Positions 31,301-39,727 of a stretch of 64,000 bases of DNA are shown piece after piece. The notes under the pieces were generated by a model that was not told the origin of the DNA, did not search any database, and worked only from the letters and a program-made list of their open reading frames with translations. Position numbers and translations under genes: made by a program. Within the stretch, counting starts at the first letter, position 1; each line of letters opens with the position of its first letter. The DNA is taken from the NCBI RefSeq assembly GCF_024029435.1, contig NZ_CP097118.1, positions 620,001 to 684,000 on the forward strand. The letters are read 5' to 3'. Source of the DNA: Fructilactobacillus hinvesii. GTDB taxonomy: Bacteria; Bacillota; Bacilli; Lactobacillales; Lactobacillaceae.

Positions 31301-33096
31301 ATACGTTTGAAAGTACTGAAAATGAAGATACTTTGGATGATAATTATTTTGGTAGTAATGATAAAAGATTAAAGAAACAACAGGAAACTCCTATAACAGT
31401 AATAATTGGTAATCCACCATATTCGGCCAAACAGAACAATGAAGATGCAAATATAAAAAGAGTCTCATATAAAAAATTAGACGATAAATTACGAAAAACT
31501 TATGTTAAATCATCCACTGCAACTAATAAAAACAATCTATTTGATAGTTACATAAAGGCAATTAGATGGTCAACTGATCGAATAGATAAAAATGGAGTAA
31601 TTGGATTTATAACAAATAATTCATTTATTGATGGAAATGCGATGGATGGTATGCGAAATCATCTAATTAAAGAATTTTCTGATATTTATATTTTTAATCT
31701 AAAAGGATCTATTAGAGGTAAAATCGGGAATGATCTTAAGGCTCAAGGTGGTAATATTTTTGATATTATGACAGGAGTTACTATTGTTTTTCTGATTAAA
31801 AGTACTAGTGTAAATAATGATTTTATTCATTATTTTGAAATTGGTGACGAACTAACTAAAAAGGAAAAGTTAAAAGCATTATCTAATTATTCAAATATTA
31901 ATAATATTGAAAACAAATTTACACTTATTAAACCTAATCAAAAAAACGATTGGATTAATCAAAGAAATTCAAATTTTGATAGATTTATAGAGTTAGGTAG
32001 TAAAAAAGATAAAAATGCCTTGTTTATAGATTATACAGGTGGAATAAAAACTGGTAGAGATGCTTGGTCCTGGGGATTTAATAAAAATAAAGTAGAAATC
32101 AATACAAAGAAATCTATAAAATTTTATAATGATAATCTTGGTAATGTTGATGTCTATAGCAAAAAAACTAATAAAATTTCATGGACTAAATCACTAAAGA
32201 ATAGCTTTGAGAAAAAAGATACTTTATTATTTAACGATAATAGAATGTATATAGGAATGTATCGTCCATTTACAAAAAAATATGTTTATAATTCCAGTGA
32301 TATGGTTGATAGACAATATCAAATGAAGAAAGTACTACCAACTTCGATTTCAGATAATATAATGATCTCTTTGTCAAACAAGACTCAGGGAACGTCTTTC
32401 TCTTCTCTTATGATAAATGTTGTTCCTGATGTTAATTTATTTAAAGGTGGATCTCAAAATTTACCAATTAAATTATACGATAACATTGGAAGTTATCCTG
32501 CAATCAGGAAAAATTTGTTGAAAAAATTTGATGATTCTAAAGATAGTGATATTTTCTATTACATTTATGGAGTTTTGAATTCTAGAGATTATGGAAATAT
32601 GTATAAAAAAAATTTAGCCAAAGAATTTCCAAGGCTTCCAATTTTAAAAAATAGAGAGTCATATATTAAAATAGGTAAAAAATTGTCTGAATTGCATCTT
32701 AATTACGAGAATCAGTCAATATACAATGGAATTAAAATTATATCAAAGGATAATCCCAACTATAGGATATCAAAAATGATTCATCCTAAGGAACGTGTTG
32801 AAAATGGTAAGCAAGTTAAAGATTTAACACGAATTAAATTTAATGAAGATATAGAAATCGAGAATATTCCAGAAAAAGCTTATGAGTATGTTGTAAATGG
32901 TAAACCAGCGATTGAATGGATTATCGATCAATATCAAGTGAAAATTGATAAAAAATCTGGAATAACTGATGATCCAAACGAATTTAGTGATGATCCTAAA
33001 TATATTTTTAATTTGCTTATGTCTATTATTACTGTAAGTATGGAAACACTAAATTTAATTGATCAATTACCTAAATTTGAATTAGATGAAGATTAG
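28319..33096 (+). CDS. Type ISP-like single-polypeptide restriction-modification enzyme, phase-variable, OFF in this sequence
   Basis: The body is open in one frame from 28315 to the stop at 33096, but the only well-placed start, ATG 28319 (AAGGTGG 10 nt upstream), is in another frame and stops at 28403 after 28 codons because of the 14-unit AGACA tract. Thirteen or 16 units would join them into ~1,590 aa. Numbering residues from the TTG at 28510: Mrr-like nuclease motif GVDLVAK...AIQAK (D25, Q39, K41), Walker A APGTGKT (~151-157), DEAH box (285-288), QTATP, arginine-finger motif QAVGRIMRK, a gamma-type N6-adenine methyltransferase with LDPFTGTGTF (~851) and NPPY (968), then a long target-recognition region. 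This order and size match LlaGI/LlaBIII-type Type ISP enzymes, which methylate and cleave DNA with one chain and need no separate HsdS. The gene is strongly AT-rich and stands alone between rpsI and hom. Low-level translation from an internal start cannot be excluded. Confidence 0.9.
28323..28392 (+). repeat. pentanucleotide tract (AGACA)14, frame-controlling
   Basis: Fourteen perfect tandem copies of AGACA begin one codon after the ATG of the restriction-modification gene. The unit length (5) is not a multiple of three, so slippage changes frame; when read through, it encodes a repeating Thr-Arg-Gln-Asp-Lys. It is by far the longest simple repeat in the window. Confidence 0.98.
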
Positions 33097-33139
33097 TAGT
33101 TAAATTTTTATAATCGTACTTGATGTTTTTATTTTCATA

Positions 33140-33168
33140 TAAAAAACACGACACCTAAAGTCGTGTTT
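33140..33168 (-). terminator. hom terminator (shared with the restriction gene 3' end)
   Basis: On the minus strand AAACACGAC, a 7-nt loop and GTCGTGTTT are followed by further T, just past the hom stop. It also lies 3' of the plus-strand restriction gene and may act in both directions. Confidence 0.8.
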
Positions 33169-33174
33169 GCAATC

Positions 33175-34347
33175 CTATGACCGTTGTTGGCTAATCGCAG
33201 CCAGCAGCGGTTTTTCTGTTTGTTCCAGTTGCTGAATCAATTCATGAGCAGCTTCCGCAGAAATCTGTTTCACAATCCAGTAATCGTGTTCTTCTTTTTT
33301 CACTTCATAATCGGATAGGAGACTCGCCACATCTTGTTCACTGCGAATCACGTAATCCAGTAACTTGGAGTTGTTATCCAGTTCCAGTTCTTGCTGGAAA
33401 TTACGGGTTAGGTGCTCCATGTGTAGCTCTAAATCCAAGAGATCTTGAATTAAAGCGTGCGCAGTGGGGAGTTCCCCGGCCCCCTGACCATTGAAACTCA
33501 GTTTACCAATCGTAGTTCCCCGTAACCCCACGTAGTTGTAATTCTGGTGCACGCCTGCTTCAATTTCACCGGGAGCGTACAGCGTGGGCTCAATCACAAA
33601 GTTGTAGCGATTGTCGCGGCGGAAACTACGGCCAATTAATTTTACGACCCAATGATGTTTTTTAAAGAAACTGACGTCTGCGGCAGTGATATTCCGGATT
33701 CCAAACTTCAACAAATCATCGTTCGGTTTAATCTCCGTATCATAGGCAATCGAGGCACTAATACAGAGTTTGTTTTCAATGTCATCCCCATCCAAGTCAG
33801 CACTCGGATCCGCTTCGGCATAACCGCGGCGTTGTGCTTCCGCCAGCACTACGTCGAAGGGAGCACCGGTTTCCATCATTTCGTCCAGGATGAAGTTACT
33901 AGTCCCGTTAAAAATCCCATGAATGGAATCAATCTGGTCAATTCGCAACGCCCGTTCGAGGTTGATAATCCACGGAATTCCGCCACCTACGCTGGATTCA
34001 AAGTAAAATTTCACGTGGTTTTGCCGTGCCAGCGTCGTAAATTCAGTGAGGTGGCGGGCCACCACGGCCTTGTTGGCGGTTACCACGTTTTTATGGTGTT
34101 TCAACGCATCCGTAATCATGGCATAAGCGGGATCTAATCCGCCCAACACCTCGATGATTGTATCAATCTTGTCATTTGCAAGAATTTCTTGATAATCAGC
34201 CGTAAAAAGGGGATTTTGATCCACCTTCTCGGGACGCACCCAGATCTGACTAACGTGCAAACGGCGTAATTGTTCTGTGGCCTGGGACTCGATGATTTTC
34301 ACCACTCCATGGCCGACCGTTCCGTATCCTAGTAACGCAATTTGCAT
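33175..34347 (-). CDS. hom: homoserine dehydrogenase
   Basis: NAD(P)H-dependent reduction of aspartate semialdehyde to homoserine, the branch to threonine and methionine. 390 aa: Rossmann motif LLGYGTVGHGV at the N-terminus, VTANKAVVA, and the catalytic domain FNGTSNFILDEM with GRGYAEADPS-like sequence RRGYAEADPSADLDG. ATG 34347 has GGAGG 8 nt upstream; the longer ORF start is not supported. The C-terminus is short compared with ~430-aa homologues that carry an ACT domain, so allosteric threonine control may be weak or altered. Divergent from thrC-thrB. Confidence 0.93.
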   Translation of the reverse strand: MQIALLGYGTVGHGVVKIIESQATEQLRRLHVSQIWVRPEKVDQNPLFTADYQEILANDKIDTIIEVLGGLDPAYAMITDALKHHKNVVTANKAVVARHLTEFTTLARQNHVKFYFESSVGGGIPWIINLERALRIDQIDSIHGIFNGTSNFILDEMMETGAPFDVVLAEAQRRGYAEADPSADLDGDDIENKLCISASIAYDTEIKPNDDLLKFGIRNITAADVSFFKKHHWVVKLIGRSFRRDNRYNFVIEPTLYAPGEIEAGVHQNYNYVGLRGTTIGKLSFNGQGAGELPTAHALIQDLLDLELHMEHLTRNFQQELELDNNSKLLDYVIRSEQDVASLLSDYEVKKEEHDYWIVKQISAEAAHELIQQLEQTEKPLLAAISQQRS

Positions 34348-34452
34348 CGTAATATCCTCCGTTTTCTGTATTTGTTTTATATACACTTGTTTTATTAATA
34401 AAAACAGGTTACCATGTTCATAATTGAAAAACAAGGAACGGAGGAAAATTTA
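34348..34452. promoter_or_regulatory. hom/thrC divergent control region with a palindrome
   Basis: This short divergent region contains the perfect palindrome TTTTATTAATAAAA (34390-34403), extended imperfectly to CTTG...CAGG. It may be an operator for the threonine genes or simply overlapping AT-rich promoters; no T-box motif is present. Confidence 0.35.
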
Positions 34453-35940
34453 GTGACTTCTTTGTATCAGAGTACCCGAGATGACCAACTGCACGTGAGT
34501 GCCAAACAGGCAATTGTGACCGGTTTTGCCGCGGATCAGGGCTTATTTGTACTCCCTGATTTAGGTGCCAATCCTTTTCCGTTGGAGCAGTTAGCTGAGA
34601 TGGATTATCAAATGATTGCGCAGGCGGTGTTAGAACGGCTGTTGCCAGATTTTTCCCAGGCGGAAATTAAAGCAGCAATTGCAGCTGCATATGACCACAG
34701 TTTTAGTGATTCCCAAATCACCCCCTTGCAAGCCGTCGGCGATTTCCAGGTGTTAGAACTATTCCACGGGCCGACCGCAGCGTTTAAAGACGTGGGTTTG
34801 CAATTACTGCCCCAGTTGATGCAACGAGCGGTGGCAACAAACGAACAAGTCATGGTGTTGGCCGCCACCAGTGGTGATACCGGGACCGCGGCCTTAAACG
34901 GTTTTCGCAACCAAGCGCAGATGGGAGTTTCCGTTTTCTATCCGGATGGCGGGGTCAGCCCCGTGCAACAACGGCAGATGTTAACCACGACAGGCAAGAA
35001 TACTCGGGTAGCTGCCATCGAAGGGAACTTTGATGATGCGCAGCGCAACGTGAAACAGATTTTTAATGATGCAAAAGTGCATGAGCAATTGACAGCGGGG
35101 ACCCGGTTATCCAGTGCCAATTCGATTAACATTGGTCGTCTGATTCCACAGGTGGTCTACTACTTTAGTGCTTACCAACAGTTGCTGGAACAGGGCAAAA
35201 TCGAACTGGGTGATCAGATTAACTTCACGGTGCCGACCGGAAACTTTGGCGATGTGTTAGCCGGTTTTTATGCTAAGCAACTTGGCTTACCGATTAAGAA
35301 ACTGGTAATTGCCTGCAACCAAAACAACGTGTTGGCGGACTTCTGGCAGACGGGGACTTATGACCGAAACCGGCCATTTTACCAGACGTTGGCGCCCAGC
35401 ATGGATATCCAGATCTCCAGTAACTTAGAACGACTGTTGTACTACGAAAGTGATGGTGACACGCAGTTAGTCCGTCAATTGATGAACGACTTGGATCGGC
35501 AGGGGAAGTACCAAGTTCCAGCTACATTATTGGAAAAATTACGTCACGACTTTGCCAGCGGATTTACGACCGATGCGGAAATTGAAGCCACGATTCTGCA
35601 GGTGTTTGCGGACGACCATTACCTCATGGATCCCCACACCGCCACGGGGTACCACGTGATGCGCCAGTATCAACAAGCTGATCCAGACACGCCGATGGTT
35701 CTGTTGAGTACGGCGAGTCCATACAAGTTTGTGGACGCGGTGGCGGATGCGGTGCTGGGCAAGCATGCGGCGGATGCACAAGCTACGACGCAGCAATTAG
35801 CTGATTATACCAACGTGCCAGTTCCACCAGCCTTACAAAAACTGTGGGATTTAACTCCAGTTCAGGCGCCACGCTTACAACCAGCTGAGATGGCTGAGTG
35901 GGTCGTGCGGGAAACGAACGAGGTGTTTAAGCATGATTAA
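34453..35940 (+). CDS. thrC: threonine synthase
   Basis: PLP enzyme converting O-phosphohomoserine to threonine (495 aa). PLP lysine in the motif AAFKDVGLQL; GDTGTAALNGF follows. GTG 34453 is preceded by GGAGG with 8 nt spacing, so the ATG at 34414 is not used. The stop overlaps the thrB start by 8 nt. Confidence 0.94.
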   Translation: MTSLYQSTRDDQLHVSAKQAIVTGFAADQGLFVLPDLGANPFPLEQLAEMDYQMIAQAVLERLLPDFSQAEIKAAIAAAYDHSFSDSQITPLQAVGDFQVLELFHGPTAAFKDVGLQLLPQLMQRAVATNEQVMVLAATSGDTGTAALNGFRNQAQMGVSVFYPDGGVSPVQQRQMLTTTGKNTRVAAIEGNFDDAQRNVKQIFNDAKVHEQLTAGTRLSSANSINIGRLIPQVVYYFSAYQQLLEQGKIELGDQINFTVPTGNFGDVLAGFYAKQLGLPIKKLVIACNQNNVLADFWQTGTYDRNRPFYQTLAPSMDIQISSNLERLLYYESDGDTQLVRQLMNDLDRQGKYQVPATLLEKLRHDFASGFTTDAEIEATILQVFADDHYLMDPHTATGYHVMRQYQQADPDTPMVLLSTASPYKFVDAVADAVLGKHAADAQATTQQLADYTNVPVPPALQKLWDLTPVQAPRLQPAEMAEWVVRETNEVFKHD

Positions 35941-36808
35941 AGTGACGGTTCCAGCCACGAGCGCCAATCTGGGCGTGGGTTACGATTGTTTGGGTCTTGC
36001 CCTTGATTTGCGGGCGACGTTTCAGTTTCAGTCAGCATCGAAATTAACCATTGCCGGTTGTCCTGAGCAATTTCAAAATGAAAACAATCTGGTGTACCGA
36101 GCGTTTCAAGCGGGTTGTGAAGCGTTAGGGGAGCCAGTTCCATCGTTAGCGATTAAGATTGACAGTCCGATTCCGGTTTCCCGGGGACTCGGTAGTTCCG
36201 CGACCTGCATCGTCGCAGGGCTAGCTGCTGCTGGAGAGTGGTTTCAAACCCAGTTTACGCAGAACGAATTGGTGCAGCTGGCCACGGACTTTGAGGGTCA
36301 TCCCGATAACGTGACCCCTGTGATTTATGGTGGTTTGTGTGCCGGAGTGCAAACGGACGAGGGAATCTCGGTGTTGACATATCCAGTAGCTGATGACCTG
36401 GATTTTCTAGCAATCGTGCCAGATTTTACGGTATCTACGGATGAGGCGCGGGCGTTGTTACCGAAGTCGGTGAGCTATGCCACGGCGACGCATCAGATTA
36501 GTCATAGCTTGTTACTGGTGCGCGCGTTGATGACGGGAAATTTATTTGACTTACGATTGGCCCTTGACGACCGTCTACATGAGCCATATCGGAAGCAATT
36601 GATTGCTAACTATGATGTAGTTGCGGAAGCCTGTGATTATTTTGAAAACAGTCTGTACATTAGTGGAAGTGGTTCGACATTAATTGCAATTACGGATGAT
36701 ACACCCACCCGCGGAATGTTACGGCAAAGGTTGATGAAAGAGTTACCAGACTGGAATATTTTCCCGGTCGCGGTAGACACAGCGGGTGTTCAAGTAGAAC
36801 ATGGATAA
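35933..36808 (+). CDS. thrB: homoserine kinase
   Basis: GHMP-family kinase that phosphorylates homoserine (291 aa). N-terminal VPATSANLGVGYDCLGLAL and the ATP loop PVSRGLGSSATC are clear. Translationally coupled to thrC; together with hom this gives the aspartate-semialdehyde to threonine route. Confidence 0.95.
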   Translation: MIKVTVPATSANLGVGYDCLGLALDLRATFQFQSASKLTIAGCPEQFQNENNLVYRAFQAGCEALGEPVPSLAIKIDSPIPVSRGLGSSATCIVAGLAAAGEWFQTQFTQNELVQLATDFEGHPDNVTPVIYGGLCAGVQTDEGISVLTYPVADDLDFLAIVPDFTVSTDEARALLPKSVSYATATHQISHSLLLVRALMTGNLFDLRLALDDRLHEPYRKQLIANYDVVAEACDYFENSLYISGSGSTLIAITDDTPTRGMLRQRLMKELPDWNIFPVAVDTAGVQVEHG

Positions 36809-36810
36809 AC

Positions 36811-36842
36811 AAAAATCGCCGTCCAACTGGACGACGATTTTT
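36811..36842 (+). terminator. bidirectional terminator between thrB and yjdF
   Basis: AAAATCG and GTCC pair with GGAC and CGATTTT around an AACT loop, with A-rich and T-rich flanks, so it can end both converging units. Confidence 0.85.
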
Positions 36843-37261
36843 TAATGACCACGATGCTTTTGCTTTCTTTTCTGTTGCTTTAGTTCGAACTGTTGTTGCT
36901 GCCGTTCACGTTTTAACCGTGCATGATGGTGCTTGCGTTGATTCTTGTGCTGTTCAAATTCAGTTTGCAAAACAGCCTGAGCTTTGGTGACCGGATGCTT
37001 CTGTTTTAATTGTTTTTGCACGGCCCGTTGTTGGCGTTTGGGATTAATTTTCTTTGGATGCTTAACTTCTGCTTGTTCGACCTTAGTGAAGTGCAGTTGC
37101 TGATAATGGTGATTAAGATAATGAAAAAGTTGTGGCGGAGTTGGAATTGAACTCCCTAAAATAATTTGAGCAACTTGATATTTCTTTCCTGCTTGCACCT
37201 CAAAAATGCCACGATAAAACGAGCCATCAAAAACGATTGTGAATTGACTTTGAACAAACAT
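36842..37261 (-). CDS. yjdF: YjdF family protein (DUF2992)
   Basis: About 139 aa. The N-terminal half (MFVQSQFTIVFDGSFYRGIF ... QIILGSSIPTPPQLFHYL) matches the YjdF/DUF2992 family; the C-terminal half is a long, highly basic Lys/Gln/His/Arg helix-like tail. Function is unknown; homologues are associated with response to azaaromatic compounds sensed by a riboswitch. ATG 37261 has AGGAGG ~10 nt upstream. The leader contains the expected riboswitch. Confidence 0.85.
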   Translation of the reverse strand: MFVQSQFTIVFDGSFYRGIFEVQAGKKYQVAQIILGSSIPTPPQLFHYLNHHYQQLHFTKVEQAEVKHPKKINPKRQQRAVQKQLKQKHPVTKAQAVLQTEFEQHKNQRKHHHARLKRERQQQQFELKQQKRKQKHRGH

Positions 37262-37274
37262 TGCGTTTATTCCT

Positions 37275-37391
37275 CCTATAAATTTAATGAAAAAGCGGGA
37301 CATCCCTAGGAGGAAGGATACTGATAGCGAATGAGCTACGTCCGGACTACCAACCGGAGCTGTGTTTTTGCTTTGCGTTTAGTGTATCATA
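37275..37391 (-). promoter_or_regulatory. yjdF riboswitch-type leader with -10 box
   Basis: On the minus strand TATGAT (37386-37391) is followed by a ~100-nt structured leader containing ACACAGCTCCGG, GTCCGGACG and GTAGCTCATTCGCTA, then the yjdF ribosome binding site. Position and these GC-rich paired segments fit the yjdF motif, which binds diverse azaaromatic compounds. Control probably acts on translation, because no T-run terminator precedes the gene. Confidence 0.6.
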
Positions 37392-37463
37392 GAACAGAAA
37401 CTAATTATATTTTTGCAATATCAGCAACATAATTTTAGCTATAAGTCTGAAAGGAGGTTCCTC

Positions 37464-37805
37464 ATGTCCAACTACACCAACCTCAACATCCAACTCAACA
37501 ACGACATCCTTCACACCATCACCATGCTGGCCAGCGCCAAAGGAATCAGTGTTTCTGCTGAAATTGAATCGATTCTTAATCAACACTTTGCCAAGCCCGA
37601 ACTCGTTGGGATCACTGATTTAGTGGGAACCGAAATTACAGATCACCAGCTTCAAGACGACGGCTTGGTCAAACTCCACGGTGTGTTATACTTTTACCAA
37701 CTCGTGGACACGAAACGGCACCGTCATGAAACATACGTGGTGGCGGATGTAACCGATCAAAAAGTGTATTTAGTCGCTAAAGGAGAGTATTATGCTGGGG
37801 ATTAA
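37464..37805 (+). CDS. hypothetical protein with ribbon-helix-helix-like N-terminus
   Basis: 113 aa. Residues ~5-42 (LNIQLNNDILHTITMLASAK then a helix ISVSAEIESILNQHF) look like one strand and two helices of a MetJ/Arc ribbon-helix-helix DNA-binding fold. The C-terminal half (GITDLVGTEITDHQL ... HETYVVADVTDQKVYLVAKG) is beta-rich and unassigned. AAGGAGG precedes the ATG. It overlaps the SPFH gene by 14 nt, so the two are coupled. Function unknown. Confidence 0.7.
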   Translation: MSNYTNLNIQLNNDILHTITMLASAKGISVSAEIESILNQHFAKPELVGITDLVGTEITDHQLQDDGLVKLHGVLYFYQLVDTKRHRHETYVVADVTDQKVYLVAKGEYYAGD

Positions 37806-38637
37806 AATTGTGCAACAAAATAACGTCGGATTGGTAACTTTCTTGGGAAAGTACGCCCGTCAGTTTGAAAGTGGACTGCACTTCTACATTCCGTTTTTTG
37901 AACGGGTGAAAACGGTCAGCCTTCAGTCGCAACCGCTGGCGCTCCCTGTGCAAACCGGAATTACCCGTGATAACGCCAGCATCAGCATCCAAGTGACGTT
38001 GAACTACCGGATTACCAACGCTGAACGCTACACCTTTGGTAACAGCAACTCGATTCAATCGATGGCTTACCAAGTGAGTGGGACGCTGCGGGATATCATC
38101 GGGAGCATGGACCTCGATGACGTCTTGAATTCGACCGACAAAATCAACACCAAGTTGATGCAAAATATCGGCGACCTCACCAACACCTACGGCATCATGA
38201 TTGAACGAGTCCAAATTGGCGACCTGACTCCTTCCAAAGGAGTGAGTGAAGCGATGGAAAATCAAATCACTGCTTCGAAGAACAAGCAGGCCACGATTTC
38301 GGAAGCGCAAGGAAACGCCGAACAAATTCGCCTGAACACCGAAGCTAAGAATGCCGCCAAGATTGCGACTGCCAAAGCTGACAAGCAACAGACGGAGATT
38401 CACGCGGATGCCGCCGCTTACGCCACTAAGGTGCAAGCAGAAGCGGACCAATATCGGATTGAACAATTGCAAGCCGCTTTGGCTAACATTGACCAGAAGT
38501 ATCTAAATGCGCAGTCAATTGATGCATTGAAGGCCGCCGGAGAACAGGGGAACCTGATTATTGTTCCGAACGACAGCAACGCTGACTACGGACAACTAGC
38601 TACTTTTAGCAAAATGCTCCACAAACAGGACCAATAA
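37792..38637 (+). CDS. SPFH/Band 7 (stomatin-like) protein
   Basis: 281 aa. Prohibitin-homology core from residue ~3 (IKIVQQNNVGLVTFLGKYAR ... ERVKTVSLQSQPL ... VTLNYRITNAERYTFG), then an Ala/Gln/Lys-rich coiled coil and a C-terminal PNDSNADYGQ segment. It has no clear N-terminal membrane helix, unlike most stomatins, so any membrane association would be peripheral or oligomer-based. Such proteins organise membrane microdomains and often act with proteases; no NfeD or HflK partner is nearby. Confidence 0.88.
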   Translation: MLGIKIVQQNNVGLVTFLGKYARQFESGLHFYIPFFERVKTVSLQSQPLALPVQTGITRDNASISIQVTLNYRITNAERYTFGNSNSIQSMAYQVSGTLRDIIGSMDLDDVLNSTDKINTKLMQNIGDLTNTYGIMIERVQIGDLTPSKGVSEAMENQITASKNKQATISEAQGNAEQIRLNTEAKNAAKIATAKADKQQTEIHADAAAYATKVQAEADQYRIEQLQAALANIDQKYLNAQSIDALKAAGEQGNLIIVPNDSNADYGQLATFSKMLHKQDQ

Positions 38638-38676
38638 AAAATGACCACCAATTTAAAGTTGGTGGTCATTTTTAAC
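38637..38676 (+). terminator. bidirectional terminator
   Basis: AAAAATGACCACCAA pairs with TTGGTGGTCATTTTT around a 7-nt loop, between the converging SPFH and DUF2187 genes. Confidence 0.9.
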
Positions 38677-38682
38677 GTAACT

Positions 38683-38958
38683 CTATTTATCATCCTCAGC
38701 GGACTCTTCTTCTTTTTTCTCACGTGGTCCTTGCTTCACCATTTTCAGGTTTTGCCAGTTAATCACGGTTTTGTTGTGGTAGGTATCAATGATGTCTGGA
38801 TCACTGCTTTCAAACCCAATTAGAAAAGAATTTTTGTATGCCTTTTCAATCGTTCCCGTAAAGTCTTGTTTCTTAATTTGAAAGGCTACTTCATCGCCGA
38901 CTTCAAAGGGTGATTTCTCGGTCGCGGTTTGTTCATCATTTTTCTTTGGCACAATCAT
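38683..38958 (-). CDS. DUF2187 family (KOW-like) protein
   Basis: 91 aa. The central segment FEVGDEVAFQIKKQDFTG followed by GTIEKAYKNSFLIGF and the strand TVINWQNLKMV is the DUF2187/KOW-like fold; N- and C-terminal tails are charged. ATG 38958 follows GGAGGAGG. Role unknown; possibly nucleic-acid binding by fold only. Confidence 0.75.
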   Translation of the reverse strand: MIVPKKNDEQTATEKSPFEVGDEVAFQIKKQDFTGTIEKAYKNSFLIGFESSDPDIIDTYHNKTVINWQNLKMVKQGPREKKEEESAEDDK

Positions 38959-39070
38959 CGCCTCCTCCAGGATTGCTAACCTATGAAATATAAACGATTC
39001 CCGTACTTTTGTCAATTCTTAACCATTTTGTAGTACAATTTATACATCTAAGACAAGCTAGGTGGTAAAT

Positions 39071-39727
39071 GTGACAAACAAGCGACGACGGCCCCGCCGG
39101 AAACGAAAAACAACGAAGAAGAAACGCGCCCAATCCGATAATTTTAGCGGCTTTGGACTCATTATTGTGATTGTCATTTTGTTAGCCGGGACCATCTGGG
39201 GGATTAATTACATCACCCAACCCCGTTATTCCCAATCAAACGTCAGTCAACAGCACCAAAAGTTTATCAATCAAATTTTACCGGCCTCGTTACGTGCTCA
39301 GCAGGAGTATAAAATTCTGCCCAGCATCACGATTGCCCAGGCGATTTTGGAATCGAACTGGGGTCAGAGTCAATTGTCCGCCAAATACCACAATCTGTTT
39401 GGTGTGAAAGCCACTGCCAACCAACCTAGTGTAGAATTAAGTACCACGGAGTTTACGAACGGCAAGGCGGAAAATGTGACGGGTCGTTTCCGAGTCTACG
39501 ATAGTTGGGACGAGTCGATTGAAGCGCACGCCAAACTACTGGCAAACGGAACGGATTGGAACAACCTGCAGTATCAGGACGTCGTTCGGGCCGACAACTA
39601 TCGGGATGCCGCTCGGGCTTTAAGCACGGGGGGTTACGCGACCGATCCCGCTTATGCCGACAAAATTATTGCCATCATTGAAAAGTATCACCTTAATCAA
39701 TACGATCACCAGGAGGGCCAGCAATAA
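39071..39727 (+). CDS. endo-beta-N-acetylglucosaminidase (GH73), membrane-anchored
   Basis: Cell-wall hydrolase (218 aa). A very basic N-terminus (RRRPRRKRKTTKKKR) precedes one membrane helix (LIIVIVILLAGTIWGINYI), then the GH73 domain with the catalytic-glutamate motif AQAILESNWGQSQLS and YHNLFGVKA. It would face the cell wall. GTG 39071 is chosen because AGGTGG lies 5 nt upstream; a GTG at 39062 overlaps that site. Its stop overlaps the start of the next gene by one base. Confidence 0.88.
   Translation: MTNKRRRPRRKRKTTKKKRAQSDNFSGFGLIIVIVILLAGTIWGINYITQPRYSQSNVSQQHQKFINQILPASLRAQQEYKILPSITIAQAILESNWGQSQLSAKYHNLFGVKATANQPSVELSTTEFTNGKAENVTGRFRVYDSWDESIEAHAKLLANGTDWNNLQYQDVVRADNYRDAARALSTGGYATDPAYADKIIAIIEKYHLNQYDHQEGQQ

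Noticed and set aside
37777..38472. Long minus-strand ORF opposite the SPFH gene
   Set aside because: Shadow frame of a well-supported gene with no ribosome binding site or homology.
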